12,500 bases of DNA. Origin: Asparagopsis taxiformis (Eukaryota > Rhodophyta > Florideophyceae > Bonnemaisoniales > Bonnemaisoniaceae). Under the pieces are notes generated by a model. The model saw nothing but the letters and a program-made list of their open reading frames with translations, had not been told where the DNA came from and ran no database searches. Of the stretch, positions 1 through 9,120 are shown one piece after another. The first letter of the stretch is position 1. Each line of letters begins with the position of its first letter. The stretch is from contig JALQPE010002664.1 of assembly GCA_030407315.1 (NCBI GenBank), positions 30,001-42,500 on the forward strand, read 5' to 3'. The position numbers were made by a program, and so were the translations under genes.

Positions 1-331
1 ACACACTCCTTAGCGGATTCCGACTTCCATGGCCACCGTCCTGCTGTCTCGATGAACCAACACCTTTCGTGGGGTCTATAAGCGGGCAGTTGGGCGCCTT
101 AACCACACTTCCGGTTCATCCCGAATCGCCAGTTCTGCTTACCAAAAGTGGCCCACGGGGCCGACGTTTTTCTTGGCGCCGCTCAGACCTGCAGCGGCGC
201 CCTTGCGTATTGAAAGTTTGAGAATCGTCTGAAGGCCAGAGGCCCCCAAATACGCTAATCATTCGCTTTACCACACAAAACAACAACCATATATTAGCTC
301 TTTTTCACGTCGTCGGCCCGCTATCCTGAGA

Positions 332-369
<38 letters not shown>

Positions 370-907
370 AGTCTTTCGCCCCTATACCCAAGTTTGACGA
401 GCGATTTGCACGTCAGCACCGCTTCGGGCTTCCACCAGAGTTTCCTCCGGCTTCACCCTACTCAGGAATAGTTCACCATCTTTCGGGTACCAGCACAACT
501 GCTCTAGGTCGGACACGCAATCAGAGATCGCGCGCCGCCCCAAATTGCAACAACTTTGTCATTCTGAAATTATGGAATTACCGCCATCTTTCGCTTTCAC
601 TTCGCCCACAGGCTTTGACACCCTCAGACTCGCAGCTGTGCTAGACTCCTTGGTCCGTGTTTCAAGACGGGTCGTATCGCGTCGTCACCCTGCCGTCCTC
701 ACGTGCCGCCGCAAAGCAGCACGGAGCCCTCAGTCCGCAGCAGCCTTGCAATCAGCCACCACAAACCCACAGCAGACGGAGCCACCGGTGCCACTACACC
801 CGCCGAAACAGGCTGAACACACCGGCGCCCACAGTTACTGCAACGCAATCCGCTTCCCTCACAACGGTTTCAGATTCTTTTCACCCTCTTTTCAAAGTGC
901 TTTTCAT

Positions 908-939
<32 letters not shown>

Positions 940-1188
940 TTCCAGCAGTATTTAGCCTTCGATGAAATTTACCACCGATCTTAGAGCAGCATTCCCAAGC
1001 TACCCGACTCATTCGAGACAGCCCTGTACGGCACGCCCTGTGCAGGCTGGACGGGGCTCTCACCCTCCACGGCGAACATTTTCATGTCACTTACCTGCAC
1101 TGACGCACCCAGGCTGCTCACATTACAACGGCCGCACCGCGGACGGCACGGCCTTTTCATGTTGGGCTCTTCCCGCTTCGCTCGCCGC

Positions 1189-1219
<31 letters not shown>

Positions 1220-1270
1220 ACCGCTTAATTATATGCTTAAATTCGGCGGGTCGCCTTGTCTGATTTGAGA
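1..1270 (-). rRNA. 28S (large subunit) rRNA, 5' part, cut by window edge
   Basis: This is the 5' portion of the cytosolic large-subunit rRNA, the catalytic RNA of the 60S subunit, read right to left. The 5' end is recognised by the reverse complement of the conserved AATTTAAGCATATAATTAAG at about 1224-1243, followed by the GGAAAAGAAACTAACCAGGA block. Further in, the conserved stretch ending GGTTCCCTCCGAAG (around 340-355) and the GTTCATCGAGACAGCAGGACGG-like region near 30-60 are present, so domain I and much of domain II are covered. The 5' boundary near 1270 is approximate, placed where it should pair with the 5.8S 3' end. No break, intron or unusual insertion is obvious. The rest of the gene lies left of the window. 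It is co-transcribed with 5.8S and 18S by RNA polymerase I. Confidence 0.96.
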
Positions 1271-1835
1271 TCCAATGCCAAACATTAATATTAATATGCT
1301 CAGTTCCCTTTTTAATATTATGTATCATTATAATATTTCCCTTCATGTGTGCGATGGTGATGTTAAATTAACGCACGAGGCGTCAATTTCGCGTTAACAT
1401 TAACGTTGGCAAGACGTTAACATTAACGCATATAAGAATCTCGTTAATTTCCCGCTGCAGACATCATCACCACCGTCAATCACACACACTTGGAAAGCTC
1501 GCACACACGCTACCCATCCCGCGCCCTTCGCAACCGCCCATATCCCAGCCAGAGGGAGCAACCCCCCCAGCCGAAACACAGACCCCGCCAGCTCGCCACA
1601 TACAGACACCACCGCTCGTCAACGATTAAATTAATTCGCAGCAGCATCCAGCAGCAAGCCAGTAGGTAAGTCACTCCGGTCGGTAAAGACTCTCACGTGC
1701 GCACACCAGCTTCTCATTTTCAGGCGACCGACACCTTGCGGCACGGACACGCCCATTAGTCGCGTTTAACGCCGCGTGGGGTTGCCCCCTCGTGGCACGC
1801 GTTAACAAGTTTATACCATCTTCGATTTTTTTCAT
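1271..1835 (-). other. Internal transcribed spacer 2 (ITS2)
   Basis: This is the spacer removed during maturation of the 5.8S-28S precursor. It is bounded by the recognisable 5.8S 3' end and 28S 5' end and is roughly 565 nt long. It is AT-rich next to 28S (1270-1440) and C-rich on the plus strand from 1450 to 1620. It holds a short direct repeat at 1392-1428. Both ends are inferred from rRNA homology, so they may shift by several bases. Confidence 0.85.
1392..1428. repeat. 14-bp direct repeat in ITS2, near-palindromic
   Basis: CGTTAACATTAACG occurs at 1392-1405 and again, identical, at 1415-1428, with nine bases between. Each copy nearly equals its own reverse complement (two mismatches), so the two copies could also pair with each other as a hairpin in the precursor. 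A related CGTTAAC lies near 1799. It may be part of an ITS2 helix or a slippage product. Confidence 0.75.
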
Positions 1836-1995
1836 GCACGGACACTCAAACAGACATGCTCGCAGGATTACCCGCGAGCGCAACTTGCGTTCAAAAATTC
1901 GATGATTCACGAGTTCTGCAATTCGCGTTATCTCTCGCGTTTAGCTGCGTTCTTCATCGATCTGGAAGCCAAGACATCCACCGTTGTGAGTTGTG
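1836..1995 (-). rRNA. 5.8S rRNA
   Basis: This is the small rRNA that base-pairs to the 5' end of 28S in the 60S subunit. On the minus strand it shows the conserved core CAACGGTGGATGTCTTGG near the 5' end, then GATGAAGAACGCAGC, then GAATCATCGAATTTTTGAACGCA, and the 3' region around GTCTGTTTGAGTGTC. Length is about 160 nt, normal for eukaryotes. It lies between ITS1 and ITS2 in the standard order. The ends are placed by analogy and may be off by a few bases. Confidence 0.95.
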
Positions 1996-2264
1996 TTTTT
2001 GTTAATTAATTGTTTTGTTTTTTTGGGTTCGGTTTGTTTAAAATAATGAGTTTGGATAATTGTTCACGTTAAAAAATTTGTTTTTGCAACCTCACAGAGA
2101 CACACTCTCGGACCGGGAGACAACAGAGGCTTTGCAGGGCAATCACCCCCCACGCGGCACGGCAAGCTGACAAATCCCCGGGGCTACCCGGAAACCCATC
2201 CTCTCACCACACTGTCATCCCCCACCACACGACTTCTCTTTCCAGTTCTGCTGCTTCTCTTTTG
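1996..2264 (-). other. Internal transcribed spacer 1 (ITS1)
   Basis: This is the spacer between the 18S 3' end (GGATCATT, complement at 2265-2272) and the 5.8S 5' end, about 270 nt. On the plus strand the 5.8S-proximal part (1990-2080) is T-rich with several runs of T, and the 18S-proximal part (2090-2264) is C-rich. No gene or repeat is evident in it. Confidence 0.88.
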
Positions 2265-2322
<58 letters not shown>

Positions 2323-2404
2323 GTGATAAGGTTTGACCAAGTTTAGGCCACGCAGTCCGTGTCGCCACAGTCCACGCAGCCCTCCCGAGGCCTCACCGGA
2401 CCAC

Positions 2405-2451
<47 letters not shown>

Positions 2452-2909
2452 TTCAGCGCGGGTTGATGACCCGCGCTTACAAGGTATTCCTCGTTCAGGA
2501 GGGAAAATTGCAACCCTCAATCCCCATCACGAGCGGATTTCGAGATTCGGAAGAGCTCTCGCCCATCCTCACCCGTTGACCCGCTCAGTGTAGCACGCGT
2601 GCGGCCCAGAACATCTAAGGGCATCTCAGACCTGTTATTGCCTGGAGCTTCCGCGGGCTAGACGCCCGCAGTCCGTCTAGGAAGGCCGCCTAGCTACCGC
2701 AAAAGCAGTAACTGCGCCTAGCTAGCACGCCCAGGTCTCGCTCGTTAACGGAATTAACCAGACAGATCACTCCACCAACTAAGAACGGCCATGCACCACC
2801 AACCATAGAATCAAGAAAGAGCTCTCAATCTGTCAATCCTCACTATGTCCTGACCTGGTAAGTTTTCCCGTGTTGAGTCAAATTAAGCCGCAGGCTCCAC
2901 ACCCGGTGA

Positions 2910-2960
<51 letters not shown>

Positions 2961-4059
2961 AGAAAGCAAACACTTTGATTTCTCGGAGGGTGCCGGGTGG
3001 GCCAAATAAACAGCCCCGCCCGATCCCCAGTCCTCATCGTTTATAGTAAAGACTACGACGGTATCTGATCGTCTTCGATCCCCTTACTTTCGTTCTTGAT
3101 CAATGAAAACGTCCTTGGCAGACGCTTTCGCAGCTGTTTGTCTTTCGGCAATCCAAGAATTTCACCTCTAGCGCCGAAATACAAATGCCCCCAACCGTCC
3201 CTCTTAATCATTACCTGGGTCTCACAAACCAACGAAACAGAACCCAAGGGTCCTATTCCATTATTCCATGCTAATCTTTTCACGGCCCAGTCGCCCGCTT
3301 TGAACACTCAAATTTTCTCACAGTAAACAGTGGCGGCGACCAGCGCATTGTAATGAAACAGCGCACCGGCCACCATCCACAAAGGCACTCGCCGAGCGAC
3401 CGACCCGAAGGCCCGCATCGCCGACAAACGCCAAAATCCGACTACGAGCGTTTTAACTGCAACAACTTTGATATACGCTTACAGAGCTGGAATTACCGCG
3501 GCTGCTGGCACCAGACTTGCCCTCTGCTGGATCCTCGATATGCTGTTTACCTCGTTCTCATTCCAAGTAGGAAGACCATTGGTCCCCCTATTGCTATTTC
3601 TCGTCACTACCTCCCAGAGTCTGGATGGGGTAATGTGCGCGCCTGCTGCCTTCCTTGGATGTGGTAGCCGTCTCTCAGGCTCCCTCTCCGGAATCCCGCA
3701 CCCACGGTCCGTTACCCGTCACAACCATGGTAGGACAATATCCTACCATCCAAAGTTGATAGGTCAGAAACTTGAACAATGCGTCGCTGATAATGAAATC
3801 GCGATCCGAAAGAAACTCTGAATCACCAACAAATGTCGGCTTGTTATCTGAATGCATACCACGGGCACCGAAGTGCACCGCTCATGGCACGTATTAGCTC
3901 TAGAATTACTACGGTTATCCGTGTAGTACTTTCCCATTGAACAAATTATTGCTGTTTTACCGAGCCATTCGCAGTTTCGTTGTACTTGATCACTCATACT
4001 TACACTTGCATGGCTTAGTCTTTAAGACGAGCATATACCACTGGCAGGATCAACCAGAT
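2265..4059 (-). rRNA. 18S (small subunit) rRNA, complete
   Basis: This is the complete cytosolic small-subunit rRNA, the decoding RNA of the 40S subunit, about 1,795 nt. The 5' end is fixed by the complement of CTGGTTGATCCTGCCAG at about 4041-4057 and the 3' end by GGTGAACCTGCGGAAGGATC ending near 2265. The universal core around GTGCCAGCAGCCGCGGTAAT maps to about 3492-3511 and the ACACACCGCCCGTC decoding-site segment to about 2420-2437. Both are uninterrupted, so there is no group I intron at the usual 516 or 1506 insertion sites. GGCTCGGTAAAACAGC (complement at 3951-3966) and CTCTGTAAGCGTATATC (complement at 3470-3486) are strings I associate with red algae rather than animals, fungi or green plants. 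The class is not resolved. It is transcribed by Pol I as the first rRNA of the precursor. Confidence 0.97.
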
Positions 4060-4924
4060 ATTTACGTACACTCATGTTCGCAGCGCCCATCAACTTTCCT
4101 CCCGGCAACACACGCCCGGCAGCCTCGGCAGGCTTAGGCTCGCCGCAAACAATCGGTTTCAGGGTGATTAATCCCTACTCCCGCCGTCGCAGCCTCCTCA
4201 TGCCCGCCCCGCCAGTGCGCGGCCTTCGATCCAGCCCCCCAGAAAGCGTGCCGGTTTCTCCGTCTGACCAGAACTCACGTGGTAGCACGCTGCGCAGCAG
4301 CAGCCACTACCCACCGTTCCTGCGGAAATCCCTCGTTCACACACTCTCCGAAACAGCCAGATACGCACTTCCAGCGTCCTCGGTACATGCACACATCACC
4401 ACCACCGCAAGCAGCAGCAGCACATGCACACGCCCGACTGCCGCCTTCATGCACTCGGATACGTACGCTCACACAGGCACACCCCGCGTCAGACCAGTCC
4501 TTCAGGAGCTACCCTACTAAACCAGCCCGTCACAGAGCACACCAGGCTCACGTCTCGTTGACTTCAGCGTCCTACAAACAGCCGACCCCCACAACCCAGG
4601 AGCCGACCCCAACACGAGGGGGGCGCACAAAAGCACACCAACTCCCTCAGCACGTGTGGACCTCCGCTACGTCGCATGCGTTTAGGGCGCAACACGCACA
4701 AGCGGTACATACTCTGACAACGTCACTCAACAAAAGGTCTCCAACTGATTGTGCCGGCGCGGTCGACTGGGATACGGTACAGCCCCGCGCCTTGAGATCT
4801 CAAACTTTCTTGACATGGTTCTTTTCTTACAAAGAGGAATATATTAATGCCGACAGGCCCCATAGATAGCCTGATTTTCAGAGTCCGTGGTGATGTGTGA
4901 GCTGGTAAGACTCCCAACATCTCT
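4060..4924 (-). other. 5' external transcribed spacer, 18S-proximal part
   Basis: This sequence lies immediately upstream of 18S in the transcription direction, so at least its left part must be 5' ETS of the pre-rRNA. On the plus strand it is C- and A-rich with short CAG runs (about 4298-4304 and 4408-4422) and scattered CACA, so the transcript would be G/U-rich. No gene, long repeat or conserved RNA is recognised. A minus-strand CTATGGGGCC near 4858-4866, close to an AT-rich patch (4838-4850), is a weak alternative transcription start. Near 4925 the base composition switches to GT-rich on the plus strand. Confidence 0.7.
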
Positions 4925-5049
4925 CCGTACCGATGCGTGTTTGTTCTAATCCATTCTCGTGCTTTCTCTCAGTGTGTGTGTGTTCGTTCATATCGTATTT
5001 TGGTAATTCGCACTGCATTATTATTATAGTGTGTGTAAGTTTCACCCGC

Positions 5050-5420
5050 CTGTGTCTTAAATTAATGTCCTCTGATACCCTGATTCGCCTGCTGTGTGTT
5101 AATCTTATGCCCTTTATTGATGTGTGTTAAAATATTGTCCTCTGAGTCTCTGATTCGCCTGCCTGCATTGTGTTTGTATTAATTTAATGTCCTCTGAGTC
5201 TTGGTTCGCCTGCCTGCTTTTCGTGTGTTGTTAATTTAATGCCCTTTCCCTCCTTGCATGATCTTGTTGTTCTGACACTGTGTGGTGGTGGTATACTGAC
5301 ACTGATCCGCTTTCCTGCTTTGTGGTGGTGTTTATTTTAATGCCCTCAGAGACTTGTTCTGCTTCATTTGTGTGTTGTTAATTTATTGTTGTCCTCATTT
5401 GAGATTCGCTTACAAAGGTC
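5050..5420. repeat. GT-rich degenerate repeat array (50-100 bp steps)
   Basis: About six diverged units share TTAATGTCCTCTGA followed by TGATTCGCCTGC and then a GTGTGTT-type linker. Units start near 5061, 5131, 5183, 5234, 5335 and 5380. The first two are exactly 70 bp apart, the next two are about 52 bp apart, and the fifth is about 100 bp on. The flanking stretch 4970-5540 is strongly G/T-rich on the plus strand, opposite to the C/A-rich spacer either side. It lies in IGS or distal 5' ETS. No coding sense is seen. Confidence 0.7.
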
Positions 5421-5446
5421 GTGTGGCTGTTTTCCTGTCCTCTTCT

Positions 5447-5658
5447 GACACTTGGGGGGGTTCGCCTGCTTCAGCCTCTTTTGTTCAGTTGGTCCGATGG
5501 TCTTACACGCCTTGTTCTTTGTTTGTTGTTTACCCGACTCATGTTCGTTCGCCTGCCTGCTTCACACACATACACTCACACACTCACTCGCACTTTCGAC
5601 ACTTGGAATTTTTACTCACTCACTCACTCCGACACTTGGTTGTTTTTCCGACACTTGG
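5447..5658. repeat. Scattered GACACTTGG motif cluster
   Basis: GACACTTGG occurs at 5447-5455, 5598-5606, 5631-5639 and 5650-5658. Two more copies lie far to the right at 6827-6835 and 6934-6942, both followed by GG. The two copies at 5631 and 5650 are in tandem 19 bp apart. Between the copies lie CTCACTCACT and CACACA runs. The function is unknown. It could be slippage of a simple motif or a recurrent binding site. Confidence 0.55.
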
Positions 5659-5659
5659 T

Positions 5660-6263
5660 TGTAGATTCATGCTCACACGTTAATATTAATGCTGTTTACC
5701 CGCGTTTTCAAACACTTTCACACATTATTTTAATCTCGGTCCGCTGTTTTCTGTTTACCCGCTTGCTTCACACACTGACACATTAATTTATTCTTCTTCT
5801 GGTACCCGTTTATCTCAGATCTGTCTGTCACTTACATCACACTCACAACACTGTTTCTCTCTGACACTGTTACCCACGCACCGGTCCTGCGTTGCTGTTT
5901 TACAGGTACCGTAATCCAACCATGTATATTTGCGGCATACGACTTCTCTTTCCTTCCTCTTTTTCTGGGTCTGCACAATTCTCAGTCAGTTACACTTTCG
6001 GAGCCACGCAGGCATGTACCATCTTTCGTGTTCAAGCACCCACACACAACAGCCCGTCAGTAACGGTCAGACGCCACCCTCCACGCCGGTTACAGCGCTT
6101 CAAGCATCACGTCTTGCCAACAGGAGGCACGGACATTCTCGTACTTTCACCCCAACACTTAGTGCTACTAGCCTCTTTCCCTCACCTGTCGTCTCCACCC
6201 TCGCCGTCGCTCCTCCACGCCTCCGCACGCGCGCATACATGCATCAACACACGACAAAAACCG
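5660..6263. other. Spacer without recognisable gene
   Basis: This is non-repetitive to weakly repetitive C/T/A-rich spacer. The plus strand carries a long open frame starting at 5892, but its translation is rich in Ser, His, Pro, Thr and Arg, shows no domain, and runs on through the 77-bp duplication and CA repeats. I read it as a by-product of low stop-codon density in C-rich DNA. Nothing else is supported here. Confidence 0.6.
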
Positions 6264-6405
6264 CTTCCCCGTTTCAAAAATCGACATGTCTACACACTCG
6301 ATACGGAGTTTGGTCAGCCGCGCGCCACACGACCAAACCTCTTCCCCGTTCAAAAATCGACGTGTCTACACACTCGATACGGGGTTCGGTCGGCCGCGCG
6401 CACAC
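6264..6405. repeat. 77-bp tandem duplication
   Basis: There are two adjacent copies, 6264-6340 and 6341 to about 6405. Both begin CTTCCCCGTT, continue CAAAAATCGAC, then TGTCTACACACTCGATACGG, and end in a CCGCGCGC patch. They differ at a handful of positions, including one T insertion in the first copy. The second copy runs into a (CA)n tract at 6401-6419. It is an ordinary head-to-tail duplication in rDNA spacer. Confidence 0.85.
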
Positions 6406-7412
6406 ATACACACACACACGGGCTACAGACGCAGGCTCGCTCAGACTCACACAGGCAGATCAGACAGGGTCATTGGTACTACCATAGACATTCACACAGT
6501 TCGTTCAGTGACGGCATACCCGGGCTCCACTGCAACACACACGCAGCTTCACCACCCGAGAGTCGTACAAACCCCTCCCCGTATCTGCGACCGTCCCTCA
6601 CCGATCGATATCCCGGAATCAAAGCGCGTCGGCAACGGCACACCGGCCTGTCATGCACCGCCACAAACTCGTTCTCTCCCGGTCAATCTCACAGCTTCAC
6701 GGCACTCGCTTCTCGGTTCAGAGTCCATACTACCCAGCGCCATCCACACCGGTCGCCACACTCGTCCACAGTGCACGCGCAAGCACGCACACCCGGGGAG
6801 TCATCATGCTACAACCGGCCCTTCACGACACTTGGGCGGGGACGATGCCTCGCCAATCCCGTTTTTGGTTTGAGAATGCACTGGCAAACTTTGACGGCGC
6901 AAGCCGCCAAAGCCCCATCAGCAGACACGTTACGACACTTGGGCCTGATGCGCCGATCCAGCTCTCACTGAAACTCCGCAAACAGAAACATCTCACTCTC
7001 GCACATACACCACACACACACACACTGCAGACTCTTGCATAATCACGTCCAGTCGTCATCAACTTCACCAGGCACTTGCCACGCCCAGCCCGCCAGCAGA
7101 AGCAGTACGTCCTCCACAACAACAGTAGCATCACAGCGCAGTGTAAAGGGTGTCTGTCCACAATTCAGCACACCAACTGCAGCTAGCTACCATCGCCATG
7201 TCCGCACCACCCCCACCAACAGACCAAACGCGCCAGCCCTCAGTCTCTGAACAAAACGCAACCTTGAGCCTTCACCGTGTCACACAGCCATGCAAGCACA
7301 GCCGGTCACTCAAGCTCGGTCGGTCCTAGTACAACAACCCACACAGCATGCCCGCGCCCGCCCATTCAAGAGCAGCACAATACCGCAGCGCGCCGCCGCC
7401 CCATGCAAACTA
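6406..7412. other. CA-rich spacer with microsatellites, no gene seen
   Basis: The plus strand is C/A-rich and G-poor, with CA microsatellites at about 6406-6419 and 7009-7026 and two GACACTTGG motifs (6827, 6934). No rRNA, tRNA or protein gene is recognisable. Open frames here are short and change frame between strands without any conserved motif. Confidence 0.6.
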
Positions 7413-7540
7413 CCGGCCCCACACAAAAGTGCACATGTCAACAAGCCGTTGCCGTCACCCCGGATCCCGTATAATTGTCATGCCCGAAGGCAGAGGACAC
7501 GGGCGTTAGAGATCGAACGCAGGACATGAAGAGAGAGGTG
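7413..7540 (-). repeat. Hairpin repeat unit 1
   Basis: This is the first copy (in window order) of a conserved block whose core runs from 7442 (CAAGCCGTTG) to about 7529 (GGACATGA). It is preceded by a leader CCGGCCCC...CACATGTCAA (7413-7441) and followed by AGAGAGAGGT. The rRNA-sense strand can fold into two stems. Stem A pairs 7516-7520 with 7503-7507 (GCGTT/AACGC). Stem B pairs 7499-7503 with 7466-7470 (CCCGT/ACGGG), GTC/GAC, and UGCC/GGCA closed by a UUCG tetraloop at 7485-7488. The two stems abut, sharing one C. Confidence 0.85.
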
Positions 7541-7765
7541 CGCAAAAAGTGCGGACACACAATAAATTAACACAGACACAAACGACACGGGCGAAATGCA
7601 CCACCCCGTCACAGACACACACACACACACTGGAGGACTGCACAGACACACACACTCATGAACGAATTTAGAGTATCCGCACTCACCCGGGATATGCATC
7701 CACCCCCGCCAGAAGACACGACTGCCGGTCAAGCACAATGCGCGCGAGTGGTACTGTTCTCGGTT

Positions 7766-7863
7766 CAAGCCGTTGCCGTCACCCCGGATCCCGTATAATT
7801 GTCATGCCCGGAGGCAGAGGACACGGGCGTTAGAGATCGAACGCAGGACATGAGATGAGAGGC
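7766..7863 (-). repeat. Hairpin repeat unit 2 (lacks the leader)
   Basis: The core starts at CAAGCCGTTG (7766) and keeps every stem base of unit 1. The apical loop is UCCG on the rRNA-sense strand instead of UUCG (plus strand CGGA). The upstream CCGGCCCC/CACATGTCAA leader is absent; the preceding bases are CTCGGTT. The step from unit 1 is about 324 bp, longer than the others, which suggests an inserted or unequal spacer holding (CA)n at 7614-7630. Confidence 0.85.
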
Positions 7864-7974
7864 GTACAGACACACACACAAGGTACGGACTCACAACAAT
7901 TCGTGTTCGTGGACACGGATAAAACACACACGCAACCGATGCAACCCGCCATGCGCCAGACCCAAACACAACAT

Positions 7975-8083
7975 GCACATGTCGACAAGCCGTTGCCGTC
8001 ACCCCGGATCCCGTATAATTGTCATGCCCGAAGGCAGAGGACACGGGCGTTAGAGATCGAACGCAGGACATGAAGGAGAGGTA
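7975..8083 (-). repeat. Hairpin repeat unit 3
   Basis: The core starts at 7986 with loop UUCG, preceded by a partial leader GCACATGTCGA (7975-7985). All stem bases match unit 1. The tail is AAGGAGAGGTAC. The step from unit 2 is 220 bp. Confidence 0.85.
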
Positions 8084-8168
8084 CAAAATCATGCAGAGAA
8101 CAGACACACAAACGAATCACACCACCCAGACTCGCACACGCGCACTCACCAAAGATAATGCCCGAATA

Positions 8169-8293
8169 CCGGCCCCACACAGGCGCACATGTCAACAAGC
8201 CGTTGCCGTCACCCCGGATCCCGTATAATGTCATGCCCGAAGGCAGAGGACACGGGCGTTAGAGATCGAACGCAGGACATGAAGAGAGAGGTA
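8169..8293 (-). repeat. Hairpin repeat unit 4
   Basis: The full leader (CCGGCCCC at 8169) and the core from 8196 are present. One T is missing in the ATAATTGTC segment (plus strand reads ATAATGTC), which falls in the unpaired bulge of stem B, so the predicted fold is kept. The loop is UUCG. The step from unit 3 is 210 bp. Confidence 0.85.
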
Positions 8294-8385
8294 CACACAG
8301 TCGTGCAGAAACACAATAAATCGAACACACCCAGGGCTCGCACTTTGCGCTCCTCCATTCCGCAATGACACCAGCCACCAACCTA

Positions 8386-8512
8386 CCGGCCCCACACAAG
8401 CGCACATGTCAACAAGCCGTTGCCGTCACCCCGGATCCCGTATAATTGTCATGCCCGGAGGCAGAGGACACGGGCGTTAGAGATCGAACGCAGGACATGA
8501 AGAGAGAGGTAC
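8386..8512 (-). repeat. Hairpin repeat unit 5
   Basis: The full leader (CCGGCCCC at 8386) and the core from 8413 are present. The apical loop is UCCG as in unit 2, with all stem bases conserved. It is followed by AGAGAGAGGT and then CACACAATAAATTAA (about 8524-8538), which also follows units 1 and, in part, 4. The step from unit 4 is 217 bp. Confidence 0.85.
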
Positions 8513-8895
8513 CCTCATGCGGACACACAATAAATTAATATCGATGCACATCACACAACAGATTCGCACACTCCGCTCATCCAATGCACAACAGCCTGCC
8601 ACCACACACACACGCAAGAACAGATTCACCACACCATACCACCGTCACATTCCCTGGTCTCATTAGTGCTACATAGAATTGCAGATCCCCATAAATCAAA
8701 ACTCATAAGAGCAGGGGTCAGGTGTTCATGTCACACAGACAGAGCCGAGATGCCGTTCCACAGGAGGTGTCCGTTCGTAATGCGTGGCGCGATACGTAGT
8801 CTTACAAACTCGAATGTCGCACACCAGACTTGCACACTCGTTCAGAGTGACGAACGGCCGTGCCCGACCGCTCGATTTCGCACCCACAGAGTCTT
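8513..8895. other. Spacer without recognisable gene
   Basis: This is CA-rich to mixed spacer between the hairpin repeats and the CAG/CAC tract. It holds a short CA run near 8604-8612. No gene, tRNA or 5S rRNA is recognised. Confidence 0.55.
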
Positions 8896-9120
8896 AGCAG
8901 CACAGCAGCAGCAGCAGCACAGAAGAGAGAGTTCCGCAAGCAGCAGCGAGGACCGAAACGACCCATCACTCCGTAGCGGCGGCTGCTACTCAGCACCAGT
9001 CGCCCCACCATCACCCCCGCGCAAGCGCAGCAGCAACAGCAGCACAAACAGGCACCTTTGGCCGTTACTCAGCGCACCCACCACCACCACCACCACCGCA
9101 AAGCGGCAGCAGCAGCAGCT
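8896..9120. repeat. CAG and CAC trinucleotide runs
   Basis: Imperfect CAG runs lie at about 8898-8921, 8940-8947, 9028-9043 and 9107-9120, and a CAC run lies at about 9078-9098. GCGGCAGCAGC-type sequence occurs among them. Open frames across this tract give poly-Gln, poly-Ser or poly-His stretches but no domain. The pattern suggests simple-sequence expansion in spacer rather than coding sequence. Confidence 0.75.

Noticed and set aside
545..1228. Plus-strand open frames over the left end
   Set aside because: They lie antisense within the 28S rRNA gene.
3053..3307. Minus-strand open frame inside 18S
   Set aside because: This is conserved 18S rRNA sequence; the frame is incidental.
5892..6971. 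Longest open reading frame (359 codons, plus strand)
   Set aside because: It lies antisense to the rRNA transcription unit in rDNA spacer and crosses a 77-bp duplication and CA microsatellites. The translation is low-complexity with no recognisable motif. C-rich DNA has few stop codons.
7503..7520. tRNA-like B box (GTTCGATC on the minus strand) in each hairpin repeat, suggesting a tRNA-derived SINE
   Set aside because: The bases around it do not form a 5-bp T-stem with a 7-base loop, and no A box or acceptor stem is found. The stem that does form (GCGTT/AACGC) uses different pairing.
7290..8228. Several small open frames sharing the same C-terminal peptide (KPLPSPRIPYNCHARRQR)
   Set aside because: The shared peptide is just translation of the repeated DNA block. 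Frames differ upstream, and unit 4 has a one-base deletion that shifts the frame, so there is no coding constraint.
7413..8512. Regularly spaced repeats considered as a CRISPR array
   Set aside because: The repeats are ~88 bp or more with spacers of 110-230 bp of differing length, in eukaryotic rDNA with no cas genes.
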